Positions 1-11,925 of a stretch of DNA of 64,000 nt are shown one piece after another. The notes below the pieces were generated by a model. That model was not told where the DNA came from. It was given only the letters and a program-made list of their open reading frames with translations, and did not search any database. How positions within the stretch are numbered: position 1 is the first letter of the stretch; every line of letters starts with the position of its first letter. This DNA comes from Tropicimonas marinistellae (GTDB taxonomy: Bacteria; Pseudomonadota; Alphaproteobacteria; Rhodobacterales; Rhodobacteraceae): positions 452,064-516,063 of the forward strand of contig NZ_LNCI01000004.1 of assembly GCF_001509585.1 (NCBI RefSeq), given 5' to 3'. The position numbers and the translations under genes were made by a program.

Positions 1-198
1 TGGAGGACAATCCCCGCACAGCGGCGGATTGGGAGGGTTTGGCGGAACAACTTGATAACAAAGCCGTTCGAATTCACCCGATCTCCGGGTGGGGATTTCG
101 AATCGCCGCTGCCGACAGGCCGGTTCCCGTCGGGGAAATCTGGCAGCAATATGGCCCGCCGACGCGGGAGACGCCGTGGGAGACCTCGACTGGCCCCG
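1..198. other. No gene recognised at left edge
   Basis: The stretch before the end of oxyR holds short open frames in several phases but none with a recognisable protein or a convincing ribosome binding site. It may contain the edge of a gene lying outside the window. Confidence 0.4.
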
Positions 199-1137
199 CT
201 ACGCGACGCGGCCCCGCGCCAGCCGGCGTGCCGACGAGAACCGGGCGCGCGGCCGGTCCACCGCCGCCAGTTCCGCGGCAATGGCGGAGAGTTGGTCCGA
301 AAGCGGATTGGTCTTTCTCCAGACCATGCCGACGCTGCGCGTGGGCCGCGGCCTTGGCAGGCGCGCCAGCGAGACCGAGGCCGATCGGACCTCGACCGGT
401 GCGGCCATCTCCGGGATGAGGGTCACGCCGATCCCGGCCGCAACCATCTGGACCAGCGTGGTCAGCGAACTGCCCTGCATCAGTTCGCGCGGCGCGGTGG
501 CGGGAATGTTGCAGAAGGAGAGGGCCTGATCGCGGAAGCAATGCCCCTCTTCCAGCAGCAAGAGGCGCATCTCCTGCAGCATCTCGGGGCGGGGCACGGG
601 GTTGCCGGCGTCGGACACCGGGCGCACGAGGACGAATTCCTCGTCGAAGAGCGGCACCTCGACGAGCGAGGGTTCGGAGATCGGCAAGGCGACGATGGCG
701 GTATCGAGGTTGGCATCGAGAAGATCGCCGATCAGCTTTTGCGTGACCGCCTCGCGGGGGCGCAGGTCCAGCCCCGGATAGGCGCGGGAGAGGCAGCGAA
801 TGACCTGCGGCAGCAGATAGGGCGCAACCGTTGGAATGACGCCCAGCCGCAGCCGCCCGGAGAGCGGCCCCTGGGAGGCGCGGGCCAGATCCTCCAGCTC
901 GTCCACGGCTTGCAGGATCTGGCTCGCGCGCGCGGCGAACTCCTGCCCGAGCCCGGTCAGTTGGGTTTGCCGCGCGCCGCGTTCGACAAGCGTGGCCCCG
1001 ATCAGCTGCTCCAGTTCCTTGACCTGCACGGAGAGCGCCGGCTGGGTGACGGCACAATCTTCGGCGGCCCGTCCGAAGTGGCCGTGGCGCGCGAGCGCGT
1101 CGAAATATCTGAGGTGTTTCATGGAGAGTCGGCTCAT
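199..1137 (-). CDS. oxyR: OxyR-type LysR-family peroxide-sensing regulator
   Basis: A 312-residue LysR-type regulator. An N-terminal winged helix (about residues 1-65, with the family pattern FGRAAEDCAVTQPALS) is followed by a periplasmic-binding-protein-like sensor domain. The motif EEGHCFRDQALSFC places two cysteines at residues 200 and 209, the same spacing as the C199/C208 redox pair of E. coli OxyR, so direct H2O2 sensing by a disulfide switch is expected. It is divergent from katG across 175 bp, the classic arrangement for an activator and its main target. The C-terminus (residues 285-312) is arginine-rich and slightly longer than in E. coli. The OxyR assignment rests on the Cys pair plus the katG neighbour and is strong. 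Confidence 0.93.
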   Translation of the reverse strand: MSRLSMKHLRYFDALARHGHFGRAAEDCAVTQPALSVQVKELEQLIGATLVERGARQTQLTGLGQEFAARASQILQAVDELEDLARASQGPLSGRLRLGVIPTVAPYLLPQVIRCLSRAYPGLDLRPREAVTQKLIGDLLDANLDTAIVALPISEPSLVEVPLFDEEFVLVRPVSDAGNPVPRPEMLQEMRLLLLEEGHCFRDQALSFCNIPATAPRELMQGSSLTTLVQMVAAGIGVTLIPEMAAPVEVRSASVSLARLPRPRPTRSVGMVWRKTNPLSDQLSAIAAELAAVDRPRARFSSARRLARGRVA

Positions 1138-3487
<2,350 letters not shown>

Positions 3488-3513
3488 GCCGACAGGTCCG
3501 GTAAAAACCCAAG

Positions 3514-3538
3514 GCCCCCTGCCCATTCGGCGGGGGGC
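3514..3538 (+). terminator. Hairpin after katG
   Basis: A 10-bp stem (GCCCCCTGCC at 3514-3523 with GGCGGGGGGC at 3529-3538, one G-T pair) closes a 5-base loop 27 bases after the katG stop codon. It lacks a strong T tract, so it may act together with the second hairpin. Confidence 0.55.
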
Positions 3539-3578
3539 GATCAGCAAGCCCACCACTCACTGAGACGCTGATCAACGG

Positions 3579-3608
3579 AAAGGCCCTTGCCGGTGGCAGG
3601 GGCCTTTT
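3579..3608. terminator. Bidirectional intrinsic terminator between katG and the DUF1489 gene
   Basis: A 13-bp stem (AAAGGCCCTTGCC at 3579-3591 with GGCAGGGGCCTTT at 3595-3607, one wobble) has a 3-base loop. A and T runs at its two ends let it work for katG on the plus strand and for the converging gene on the minus strand. Confidence 0.8.
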
Positions 3609-3736
3609 CCATGGAATCGTCCTGAGGGCGCGGGTCGCCGATGCGGACGGGACGGAGCCACGATGCGCGGCGGTCTTCGGCCGCGTTCGTCGTGCCCCCC
3701 CGTTTCATCCCGCACACCCCGCCTCGCGGAGAGAGC

Positions 3737-4168
3737 TCAGCGCACGCCGATCTCCGCAAGCGCCAGTTCGAGGCCCGGCGGGAGGGAATCGTCTTTCGGC
3801 CGGGCATCGGGCAGATCGCGCGGCGCGTCCTCGGCGGACAGATACCGCCACCCCTGGAAGGGGCGGCGCGGGGCCGGAGAGGTACGGCAAACGGCCGGGT
3901 CCAGCACGATGGCGCAGCGGGAAATACCATCGTCCTCCATCGCCTCGTCCAGCCGCAGCACGCGTTGGCGGGCGAGGATCATCCCCTTGAAAACCCAGTA
4001 GAGCGAACCGCCATTCAGCAATTCCGCCTCGCGGCGCGGCCACATCCGGGTGACGTGCCGCGGCAACCCGTCCGGCAGGGAGGCCCGCCGCTGGGCCTGC
4101 CAGATCTCCAGGTCCTCGACCCGCTCCGCGCCGACGCAGAGTTTGACCAGATTGATGTAAGACGCCAC
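3737..4168 (-). CDS. DUF1489 family protein
   Basis: A 143-residue soluble protein recognised as DUF1489 from its N-terminal signature YINLVKLCVGAERVEDLE and a conserved central block with WPRREAELLNGGSLYWVFKG. The family is common in alphaproteobacteria and has no established function. The start is GTG, with an AGGG-type ribosome binding site upstream on the minus strand. It is divergent from nrdJ across 128 bp and converges on katG with a shared terminator. Nothing here suggests transfer or damage. Confidence 0.85.
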   Translation of the reverse strand: MASYINLVKLCVGAERVEDLEIWQAQRRASLPDGLPRHVTRMWPRREAELLNGGSLYWVFKGMILARQRVLRLDEAMEDDGISRCAIVLDPAVCRTSPAPRRPFQGWRYLSAEDAPRDLPDARPKDDSLPPGLELALAEIGVR

Positions 4169-4296
4169 GGGAATCCCTCACTTCGCCAACATAGTGTAGT
4201 GTCGTCGTTGAAGGCTTCAAGTTGTTGTGGAATTCACGCCCTATTGGTAGGGTGATTGACTTCCACCCGCCAGGGAATCAGCCCAGGGAACCAGCC

Positions 4297-6561
4297 ATGA
4301 CACGCTTTGCCGCCCCCATCGCCGAGTCGATCTGGGACATGAAGTACCGGCTCAAGGACGCCGACGGGACACCGGTCGACCAGACGGTGGAAGACAGCTG
4401 GCGCCGGATCGCGCGCGCGCTGGCGGAAACCGAGGCCGACCCGGCCGCCTGGGAAGCGCCGTTCTACGCCGCGCTGGAGGATTTCAAGTTCCTGCCGGCG
4501 GGCCGGATCGCTGCCGGGGCCGGCACGGGGCGCGAGGTCACGCTGTTCAACTGCTTCGTCATGGGCACCATCCCGGACAACATGGGCGGCATCTTCGACA
4601 TGCTGAAGGAGGCCGCGCTGACCATGCAGCAGGGCGGCGGCATCGGATACGATTTCTCCACCATCCGGCCCAAGGGCGCCAGCGTGAAGGGCGTGGCGGC
4701 GGATGCCTCCGGCCCGCTTTCCTTCATGGATGTCTGGGATGCCATGTGCCGCACCATCATGTCGGCGGGCTCGCGCCGCGGCGCCATGATGGCGACGATG
4801 CGCTGCGACCACCCCGACATCGAGGCCTTCATCACTGCCAAGGCCGACCCCGCGCGGCTGCGGATGTTCAACATGTCGGTGCTGGTGACGGATGCCTTCA
4901 TGGAAGCGGTGAAGGCCGACGGGCCCTGGGAGTTGCAGTTCGGCGGCAAGGTCTATCACACGGTCGAGGCGCGCGACCTGTGGAACCGGATCATGAAGTC
5001 GACCTACGACTACGCCGAGCCGGGGGTGATCTTCATCGACCGGATCAACGCGATGAACAACCTTGCCTATTGCGAGGATATCTCGGCTACCAACCCATGC
5101 GGCGAGCAACCGCTGCCGCCATACGGGGCCTGCCTGCTGGGCTCGATCAACCTCGCGCGGCTCGTGGAGGCTCCGTTCGAGGACGCCGCGGAGATCGACG
5201 AGGCGGCGCTGGAAAAGCTGGTGGCGACGGCGGTGCGGATGATGGACAACGTGGTGGACGCCTCCCGCTTTCCGCTGCCGCAGCAGGCCGAGGAAGCCCG
5301 CACCAAGCGGCGGATCGGGCTCGGCGTCACCGGGCTTGCCGATGCGCTGCTGATGGTGGGGCTGCGCTACGGCTCGGAGGAGGCGGCGCGCCAGACCGCG
5401 CGCTGGTTGCACCGGATTGCCCGCGCCGCCTACCTGGCGTCGGTGCAATTGGCGAAGGAAAAAGGCGCCTTCCCGCTGTTCGACGCCGAGAAGTACCTTG
5501 CCAGCGGGTCGCTCGCCCATATGGACGACGACGTGCGCGACGCGATCCGGGACCATGGCATCCGCAACGCGTTGCTGACCTCCATCGCGCCCACCGGCAC
5601 GATCAGCCTTTATGCGGGCAATGTCTCCTCCGGGATCGAGCCGGTCTTTGCCATGAGCTACACCCGCAAGGTGCTGCAGAAGGACGGCTCGCGCACCGAG
5701 GAAGAGGTGGTGGATTATGCCGTGCAGCTCTGGCGGGAGAAGTTCGGCGATGGCGAGTTGCCGGAGTATTTCGTCAACGCCCAGACCCTTTCGCCCGCCG
5801 ATCACGTGCGCATGCAGGCGGCGGCGCAGACATGGGTGGATTCGTCGATCTCCAAGACCATCAACGTGCCGGAGGACATCGACTTCGACGCCTTCAAGGA
5901 AGTCTACATGCAGGCCTGGGACACGGGCTGCAAGGGCTGCACGACCTACCGGCCGAACGATGTGACGGGGTCGGTGCTCTCGGTCAACGAAACGACCGAA
6001 GCCGCCCCAGAGGCAGATCAGGGCGCTGACGTCATCTATCTCTCCGATCCGCTGGACCGGCCGCAGGCGCTCGACGGGGCGACCTACAAGGTCAAGTGGC
6101 CGGACAGCGAGCATGCGATCTACATCACGATCAACGATATCGTGCTGAATGGCACCCGGCGGCCCTTCGAGGTGTTCATCAATTCCAAGAACATGGAGCA
6201 TTTCGCCTGGACCGTGGCGTTGACGCGGATGATCTCGGCGGTGTTCCGGCGCGGCGGCGACGTCTCTTTCGTGGTGGAGGAGTTGAAGGCGGTGTTCGAC
6301 CCGCGCGGTGGCGCCTGGATGCAGGGCAAGTACGTCCCGTCGATCCTTGCCGCCATCGGCGGGGTGATCGAGCGGCACCTGATCTCCATCGGCTTTATCG
6401 ACGGCGAGGGGCTGGGCCTGAAGGCCGACCCGGAAGCCGAGCGCATGGCAATCGGCGAACGCCCGAAAGGCCCCGCCTGCCCGGCCTGCGGACAATACGA
6501 CATGCGGATGGTCGAAGGCTGCATGACCTGCATGAACTGCGGCCACTCGAAATGCGGATAG
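4297..6561 (+). CDS. nrdJ: Adenosylcobalamin-dependent (class II) ribonucleotide reductase
   Basis: A 754-residue class II reductase that makes deoxyribonucleotides using adenosylcobalamin instead of a tyrosyl radical, so it works with or without oxygen. Visible catalytic elements are Cys86 (LFNCFVMG), one of the substrate-reducing pair, and the ATNPCGEQ motif, with Asn266, the thiyl-radical Cys268 and Glu270. After residue about 590 comes a TSCPD-type region (VLNGTRRPFEVFINS and beyond). The protein ends in a Cys-rich tail (CPACG, then CMTCMNCGHSKCG) typical of the NrdJ zinc-ribbon/redox tail. I chose the ATG at 4297 because family members begin near IAESIWDMKYR; the frame is open from 4222. 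No B12 riboswitch is visible upstream, and NrdR boxes are not convincing. Confidence 0.96.
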   Translation: MTRFAAPIAESIWDMKYRLKDADGTPVDQTVEDSWRRIARALAETEADPAAWEAPFYAALEDFKFLPAGRIAAGAGTGREVTLFNCFVMGTIPDNMGGIFDMLKEAALTMQQGGGIGYDFSTIRPKGASVKGVAADASGPLSFMDVWDAMCRTIMSAGSRRGAMMATMRCDHPDIEAFITAKADPARLRMFNMSVLVTDAFMEAVKADGPWELQFGGKVYHTVEARDLWNRIMKSTYDYAEPGVIFIDRINAMNNLAYCEDISATNPCGEQPLPPYGACLLGSINLARLVEAPFEDAAEIDEAALEKLVATAVRMMDNVVDASRFPLPQQAEEARTKRRIGLGVTGLADALLMVGLRYGSEEAARQTARWLHRIARAAYLASVQLAKEKGAFPLFDAEKYLASGSLAHMDDDVRDAIRDHGIRNALLTSIAPTGTISLYAGNVSSGIEPVFAMSYTRKVLQKDGSRTEEEVVDYAVQLWREKFGDGELPEYFVNAQTLSPADHVRMQAAAQTWVDSSISKTINVPEDIDFDAFKEVYMQAWDTGCKGCTTYRPNDVTGSVLSVNETTEAAPEADQGADVIYLSDPLDRPQALDGATYKVKWPDSEHAIYITINDIVLNGTRRPFEVFINSKNMEHFAWTVALTRMISAVFRRGGDVSFVVEELKAVFDPRGGAWMQGKYVPSILAAIGGVIERHLISIGFIDGEGLGLKADPEAERMAIGERPKGPACPACGQYDMRMVEGCMTCMNCGHSKCG

Positions 6562-6606
6562 GCGCACCATGCCGACACCCCTTGTAGGTGCGCACGGCCA
6601 GCGCGG

Positions 6607-6630
6607 AGGGGCGCTCATCGGCGCTCCTTT
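6607..6630 (+). terminator. Possible weak terminator after nrdJ
   Basis: An 8-bp stem (AGGGGCGC at 6607-6614 with GCGCTCCT at 6621-6628, one G-T pair) with a 6-base loop lies 45 bases past the nrdJ stop. It is followed by only two T residues. Confidence 0.35.
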
Positions 6631-6836
6631 GAGGGCATGCGTCGTCCGGTGCGCGTGCAGGCGTTTACAAAGGGCGGTGCCGGTTCGCCCCGCATCGCGC
6701 GCGTTCCGGCCTACGGCGATTGCGAGGGCGCGAGGCGACACCGCGGCGACCGCCACGGTGGCAAGTTCCGTCGAGCATAGACCGCAAAGGCGCCGGGCCG
6801 GCGGTTTCGCCGACCCGAGCCGGGGTCCGTGCGGGA

Positions 6837-7613
6837 TCAGGCCAAGGCCGGGGTGATCATTCCGGCCGCGACGAGTCCACCGGCGATCCATGCTCCGCGC
6901 CCCAGGTTGCTGAAATCGGTTGCGCCATTGCGGCTCCAGAGCTGTGCCGCGAGAAGGACGTGCCAGACGGCAAGGAGCGGGAAGCCGAAATCCACCAGCG
7001 GGTCGAGGATGTCGCCGGAGACACCGACCTGTTCACCGGCCAGCAGGAACAGGAGCGGTGCGAGCGCGATGCCGAACAAGGCGAGCGGCCGGTTGAGGTT
7101 GGTGGCATTCAGGAAGGCGACGCAGATCGTGGCCAACCAGACGCCCCAGCAGATATTGGCAAGATGCTCGCCCACCAGTATGCCCGCGTAGTGGTTGAAA
7201 GCGCCTTCCAGCATGGCGGCCATCTGTGCCTTTTCCGGGTCGGCCGCTTCGGCCACGAAATAGGGGATGAGAATGACCCAGCGCCCGAACCCGAGCGCCT
7301 GGCAGAAGCCCGCGAGCGTGCCGAAGATCAGCGACAGGGTGGCCGCAAGCTGCGATTGCGCGCGGATGGCGTGAAAGAGCAGGACAGAGATCAGGATCTG
7401 GGTCATCCCGGTCATCGTCAGGACCCAGTAGGTCGGGCGAATGACCGATTGGTTCTGGGCGAAGATCGCGAAGCGCTCTGGCGCCGGGTAGCGCAGCACC
7501 TCGGGAAAATCGAAGGCAGGTCCGAGAACCATGAACCCCCCGAACATCGCCACGATGTGAAGGACGAGAACGACCGCCGTGGCACGGTCAGGCGAAAAGG
7601 AAGCGTTGGACAT
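6837..7613 (-). CDS. DUF4386-like integral membrane protein
   Basis: A 258-residue hydrophobic protein with about six or seven membrane segments, including VVLVLHIVAMFGGFMVLGP near the N-terminus, LFLLAGEQVGVSGD in the second half and GAWIAGGLVAAGMITPALA at the C-terminus. The pattern matches the poorly characterised DUF4386 family; no catalytic residues or substrate can be named. The frame is open to 7760, but the first membrane helix starts right after the ATG at 7613, so I use that start; an ATG four codons earlier is possible. It is a single gene without operon partners. Confidence 0.65.
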   Translation of the reverse strand: MSNASFSPDRATAVVLVLHIVAMFGGFMVLGPAFDFPEVLRYPAPERFAIFAQNQSVIRPTYWVLTMTGMTQILISVLLFHAIRAQSQLAATLSLIFGTLAGFCQALGFGRWVILIPYFVAEAADPEKAQMAAMLEGAFNHYAGILVGEHLANICWGVWLATICVAFLNATNLNRPLALFGIALAPLLFLLAGEQVGVSGDILDPLVDFGFPLLAVWHVLLAAQLWSRNGATDFSNLGRGAWIAGGLVAAGMITPALA

Positions 7614-8118
7614 AACTGGCCCCATTGGATTGATGCGTGTGCCCCGGTTTTGCAGGATCGTGCAGAGCAACGATTGAACATTTGCGCCAATGTCGGCCCG
7701 CCGCCCGTGGGAAGCGAGAGCGGCGGCGCCACTTGGACCTTGCCGCCGCGGTTCCTCCATCCGGACGAGTCCGCCCCAACGCCGACCGTCACCATGGCAC
7801 TGACGATGTCGCGGCCATCAGGCAGCGCTCTGACCGCTTAGCGGTCGGACAGGCGCATGTCGCCGGCCACGCGATGTCGATGCGGTCCCCATCGGCATCG
7901 CCCGCATCCGGATGCGGCGCCGTCTCTAGTCAGGTCGCAATCTGCGAGAGGGTCGCCAGGAATGCCTCCAATCGGACTCAGAATCCCTATTCTCGCACCG
8001 TTCGATTGGTGGCATGGTCTCGCGTTACACGAGAGGTCGCGGCGGGTGACACTCCCCGCACGCACCCGCGCCTTGCCGTAGGCGCCATTTCAGCGCGGCG
8101 TTCTTTTGGGTACCGCCC
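7614..8118. other. Intergenic region without a recognised gene
   Basis: This 505-bp divergent spacer lies between the DUF4386-like gene and the SLC13 permease gene. Open frames here are short and lack family signatures. It must hold two divergent promoters, but I see no clear operator or riboswitch. Confidence 0.5.
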
Positions 8119-9900
8119 ATGCTCTTCGATCTCGGTTCTTACGCGCCCCTGGGCGCCCTTCTTCTGGTGGCAGCCGTTTTCGTGCTCTTTCTGAGCGAGC
8201 GCTTTGCGGCCGAGGTCACCGCGCTCGGCGGCGTCGCGCTGGCGCTGGTTCTGGGCCTCGTCGGCACCGACGACGTGCTGACGGCGTTGAGCAACTCGGC
8301 CCCGGCGACCATCGGCGCCATGTTCGTTTTGAGCGCGGCACTGGTGCGCACCGGCGTGCTCGAGGCGGTGGCCGACGCGGTTGGGCACGGCGTGGAACGG
8401 CGCCCCAAGCTGACCCTCGTGCTCTTCTTCGGGCTGGCGGCAGCGGCTTCGGCCTTCATGAACAACACCCCTGTGGTGATGATCCTGATCCCCGTGGTCG
8501 TCGGGCTCGCTCGCCAGATGGATACCAGCGCTTCGCGCTTCCTGATGCCCCTCAGCTTCGTGGTGATCATGGGCGGCACATGTACGCTGATCGGCACGTC
8601 GACAAATATCCTTGTGGATGGCGTTGCCCGCGACCTGGGCCTTGCGCCGTTCTCGCTGCTGGAGGTTGCGCCGCTTGGCCTGGCGCTGGCACTGATCGGA
8701 AGCCTGCTTCTTGCCCTTGCGGCCCCGCGCCTGCTGCCCGAGCGCACCGCACTCGCTGACCTGCAATCGCCCGGCGTTCGCCGAACGTGGAGGATCGAAC
8801 TTTTTGTTCCGGCGGGCGCTTCGCTCGTGGGACGAAAGGTGACCGAGGTGCCGGATTTCCGCCGCAGCACGACGCGGCTGGTCGACCTGATCCGGGCGGA
8901 CATATCTCTTCGCAAGAGCCTGCCGGACGTGGTTCTTGCGCCCGGCGACCGGGTCATCCTGCACGCCTCCGACTCGGAGGTTGCGGGCTTTCGCGGCGAA
9001 ACCTCCGGCGGGCTCGCCTTCGCAGGGCTCGAGCCCACCGCTGCAAAGCGCCACCAAGCGATCGAGGCCTTGGTCATGGACCGAAAAGGCCCCTTCGCCC
9101 AGCTCGGTTGGCGGCGCAGCCACGGCGTCTATCCCATCGCGGTTCATCGGCAGGGCAGCGCGGTGGACCTCGATGACGCGGAGGACCTGCACCTGCGCCC
9201 CGGAGACACCGTGCTCCTGGACGGCGCGCCGGAGGACATCGCGCGGCTTGCCCGCGACGAGAACATGGTCCTGCTCGCGCCGCTGCAGGCCCGCGCCTTC
9301 CGGAGGAGCAAGGCGCCGATTGCAATCGGCGTTCTGGCAATGGTGGTTCTGGGCGCCGCGCTCGCAATCGCCCCGATCCTGCCGCTGGCAATCGTCGGCG
9401 CGGCAGTCGTGCTGCTGACCCGATGCGTCGAGCCCGACGAGGGCATTGGCGCCATCGACGGCCGGTTGCTGCTGCTGATCGTCTCGATGCTGGTGCTCGG
9501 CACCGCAATGGAGCGCAGCGGGGCCATGGCGCTGATCGTCGAGACGCTCTCGGCGCCACTGGCACAGCTCAGCCCGATCCTTGCGTTGGCGCTCATCTAT
9601 GCGGTGACCTCCGTGCTGACCGAGGTGGTGACCAACAACGCGGTTGCCGTCATCATGACACCCATTGCCGTTGGGGTGGCCACCGCATTGGGGCTGGACC
9701 CCCGGGCCTTCGTCGTCGTCGTCATGTTCGGCGCCAGCGCCAGCTTCGCCACGCCGATCGGCTACCAGACCAACACCATGGTCTCCAACGCCGGCGGGTA
9801 CCGCTTTGCCGACTTCCTCCGGCTGGGGCTGCCGATGAACATCCTCGCCGGCTGTGTCACGGTGCTCCTCGCGCCGGTGATCTGGCCGTTGCAGCCATAG
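8119..9900 (+). CDS. SLC13-family permease with RCK_C (TrkA-C) domains
   Basis: A 593-residue divalent-anion:Na+ symporter-like permease. N-terminal and C-terminal halves of membrane helices flank a soluble middle part (about residues 225-400) that reads as two TrkA-C/RCK_C domains (for example ELFVPAGASLVGRKVTEV and the later LHLRPGDTVLLDG). The helix-breaking signatures AFMNNTPVVMIL in the first half and VLTEVVTNNAVAVIMTPIA in the second are the paired NTP/NNA-type ion- and substrate-binding motifs of the family. Sulfate, dicarboxylate or similar anions are possible; the substrate cannot be read from sequence. It converges on the CaCA antiporter 15 bp downstream. Confidence 0.88.
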   Translation: MLFDLGSYAPLGALLLVAAVFVLFLSERFAAEVTALGGVALALVLGLVGTDDVLTALSNSAPATIGAMFVLSAALVRTGVLEAVADAVGHGVERRPKLTLVLFFGLAAAASAFMNNTPVVMILIPVVVGLARQMDTSASRFLMPLSFVVIMGGTCTLIGTSTNILVDGVARDLGLAPFSLLEVAPLGLALALIGSLLLALAAPRLLPERTALADLQSPGVRRTWRIELFVPAGASLVGRKVTEVPDFRRSTTRLVDLIRADISLRKSLPDVVLAPGDRVILHASDSEVAGFRGETSGGLAFAGLEPTAAKRHQAIEALVMDRKGPFAQLGWRRSHGVYPIAVHRQGSAVDLDDAEDLHLRPGDTVLLDGAPEDIARLARDENMVLLAPLQARAFRRSKAPIAIGVLAMVVLGAALAIAPILPLAIVGAAVVLLTRCVEPDEGIGAIDGRLLLLIVSMLVLGTAMERSGAMALIVETLSAPLAQLSPILALALIYAVTSVLTEVVTNNAVAVIMTPIAVGVATALGLDPRAFVVVVMFGASASFATPIGYQTNTMVSNAGGYRFADFLRLGLPMNILAGCVTVLLAPVIWPLQP

Positions 9901-9915
9901 GGCCTGCCACGCGGA

Positions 9916-10893
9916 TCAGGGCCAGAGTACGTAGAGGTACCCGCCGTACCCCGCGAGCAGCGCCAGGCCTTCCCAGCGGGCGATCCGCCGGCCTGTCGCG
10001 GCGAAGAGTACGAGCACGGCCGTGATGCCGACCATCAGCGGCGCGTCGAACCCTGCGATCTCGCCCGGCACCCAGCTCGGGGCGATCAGCGCCGTGGCGC
10101 CGCCGATCCCGAGGATATTGTAGATGTTGGAGCCGACGACGTTTCCGAAGGCCACGTCGCCCTGCCGCTTCAACGCGGCGATCAGCGAGGTCACCAGCTC
10201 GGGCATCGAGGTGCCCACGGCAACGATTGTCAGGCCGATCACGGTCTCGCCGACGCCGAAACTGCGGGCCAGGGCAACCGCGCTGCTGACGAGTTGCGCG
10301 CCGCCCAGGACGACCAGCCCAAGTCCGGCGAGCACGACCATGATGGGAACGATCATCCCTTGCTTGCGCGGAGGCGTCCGACCGAGGGCGGGGTCGGCCT
10401 GCAGCAAGGCGGCGCCCTTGTCGTGAATCGCGCCGTGTGCGCCGGAGACCCGCTCTTGACGTATGACCAGCCAGACATAGACGACCAAGGTGCCGACAAG
10501 CATCGCCCCGGCGGCGCGGCTCATGGGCAGGAGGAGAATGAGGAGCGCGAACAGGGCAGCGACCGCGAACATCACCACCGCATCGCGACGGAGCGCGGCC
10601 TCGGCGACGACAACCGGACAGATCAGCGCCGAAACACCGGCGATCAGAAGCATGTTGGCGATGTTGGACCCGACGATATTGCCGTAGGCAATGCCCGGTG
10701 ACCCGGACAGACCGGCCCGCACCGAGGTCACCAGTTCCGGCATCGACGTCCCGAAGCCAACCAGCGTCAGCCCGATCACGAGCGGCGAGATGCCGAGACG
10801 CTCCGCCGCCTGCACCGATCCGCGCACGAACAATTCGCCCCCGGCCACCAGCAGGGCGAGGCCCGCGATAAGCGGCAGCCACGTTTCGAACAT
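9916..10893 (-). CDS. Calcium/sodium antiporter, CaCA family (YrbG-like)
   Basis: A 325-residue inner-membrane exchanger made of two homologous five-helix halves, the CaCA fold. Each half carries the alpha repeat: VGFGTSMPELVTS with GNIVGSN in the first, and VAVGTSMPELVTS with GNVVGSN in the second. These hold the acidic residues that coordinate Ca2+/Na+. A hydrophilic loop near residues 150-180 separates the halves. The open frame extends to 11136, but the ATG at 10893 has a GGGGGA ribosome binding site and starts directly before the first helix. It stands alone, converging with the SLC13 gene. Confidence 0.92.
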   Translation of the reverse strand: MFETWLPLIAGLALLVAGGELFVRGSVQAAERLGISPLVIGLTLVGFGTSMPELVTSVRAGLSGSPGIAYGNIVGSNIANMLLIAGVSALICPVVVAEAALRRDAVVMFAVAALFALLILLLPMSRAAGAMLVGTLVVYVWLVIRQERVSGAHGAIHDKGAALLQADPALGRTPPRKQGMIVPIMVVLAGLGLVVLGGAQLVSSAVALARSFGVGETVIGLTIVAVGTSMPELVTSLIAALKRQGDVAFGNVVGSNIYNILGIGGATALIAPSWVPGEIAGFDAPLMVGITAVLVLFAATGRRIARWEGLALLAGYGGYLYVLWP

Positions 10894-11242
10894 GCTAAAA
10901 TCCCCCGACGAGAATCGACCCGTCGGCACGGAAGTGGTGATGCATGGGGGGCGCTTCAAGAACAGGTCGCGCGCCATTCGGTGCTCGCGCACCTTAGTGC
11001 CCGTTCGGCCGATTGCACGGATCCTGTCTGGCCAAGTAGCCCGGGAGACTCTGCAGTCTGATTGCGTGGGGAGCGCCAGACGGACCCCTGCCAGCCGATG
11101 GTGAAATGCAAGGTTCCGCCGAACCAATTGGCGCATCGGAGTGACGGCACCGTTTCAACCGGCGCTCGTATCGATGGATCGCATATCCAACCTGCTCTAG
11201 TTTTCAACGGCAGCAAACCGGTGCGGGCGGCGGAAGAAGAGC

Positions 11243-11719
11243 GTGTCGGCCGAGGACCACATGGAGTTGGGGATGGCATTTTCGGAAACCGAAAGAAACA
11301 GACTGCGCCTGTGGCGGCGCTGGCAAATCACGTTTGACCATTTCCAGTATCCGCCCCAGATGCAGCGCGTGCATCAGGCATTGATCGTCCACCCCACGCC
11401 GTGGACGACTCGCGCCCTCGCGGAATATACGAACCTCCCTCAGACCAGCGTCCGGCGCCAGCTTGAAAAGCTCAGCGTGCCGAATATCGACCGCGTGGAT
11501 GGCGGATTTCAGATTTCGGAACTGGGAATGGCCCTGAACTGGACGGTTCACCGAGAGCTCGTGAAATTCGTGCGCGGCGGGCATCGGTTCAACATTGAAC
11601 TGATCGCTGCGCACAGGTTGTCTCCGCGCGTCCCTGACACCGTCGGCATCGATTACGAGTGGCTTGCCACGCATGTCTGGTGGCCGGTCATCGACGCGCC
11701 GGAGATCGACGACGCATAG
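11243..11719 (+). CDS. Small winged-helix DNA-binding protein
   Basis: A 158-residue cytosolic protein. Residues about 40-95 read as a winged helix: HQALIVHPTPWTTRALAEY, then TNLPQTSVRRQLEKLS as the likely recognition helix, then a wing around DRVDGGFQISELGM. This resembles MarR/IclR-type or ArsR-like HTH proteins but fits no family I can name. A GTG start at 11243 is preceded by GGAAGAAGA; internal ATGs at codons 7 and 11 are alternatives. Its stop codon ends where a perfect palindrome begins (11720), and the same palindrome recurs at 25474, so it is the natural candidate to bind these sites. That link is inference from position. Confidence 0.7.
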   Translation: MSAEDHMELGMAFSETERNRLRLWRRWQITFDHFQYPPQMQRVHQALIVHPTPWTTRALAEYTNLPQTSVRRQLEKLSVPNIDRVDGGFQISELGMALNWTVHRELVKFVRGGHRFNIELIAAHRLSPRVPDTVGIDYEWLATHVWWPVIDAPEIDDA

Positions 11720-11738
11720 GTGAGCCAAATTGGCTCAC
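11720..11738. promoter_or_regulatory. Perfect palindrome, candidate operator (copy 1)
   Basis: GTGAGCCAAATTGGCTCAC is a perfect 9-1-9 inverted repeat lying directly after the winged-helix gene and 187 bp before the ATPase start. There is no T run, which argues against a simple terminator. Its 15-bp core recurs exactly at 25474-25488, in the same orientation relative to the gene it precedes. Confidence 0.65.
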
Positions 11739-11925
11739 CCTGTCATTGACCCCCTAAGAGCCGTCGGTAGTGATTGGCCAAGTGCGCGCAGGGGCGCGGT
11801 AAAATCTCACGAGATCCCTCACTGAGCCTGTTTGAAATCATCGCGTGGACTCCGGTGCAAGGGACGCTACGTTGAAATTGCAGAACCAGCCGAGCACTGA
11901 ACGACCGCGTGAAGTGGAGTCACCC

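Noticed and set aside
4169..4296. Possible NrdR boxes or B12 riboswitch before nrdJ
   Set aside because: ATAGTGTAGTGT-like text is present but does not form the paired NrdR-box pattern, and no B12 core or box exists in the 128 bp.
4234..6891. 885-codon open frame antisense to nrdJ
   Set aside because: Same shadow effect; the nrdJ frame contains all catalytic motifs and the antisense product looks random.
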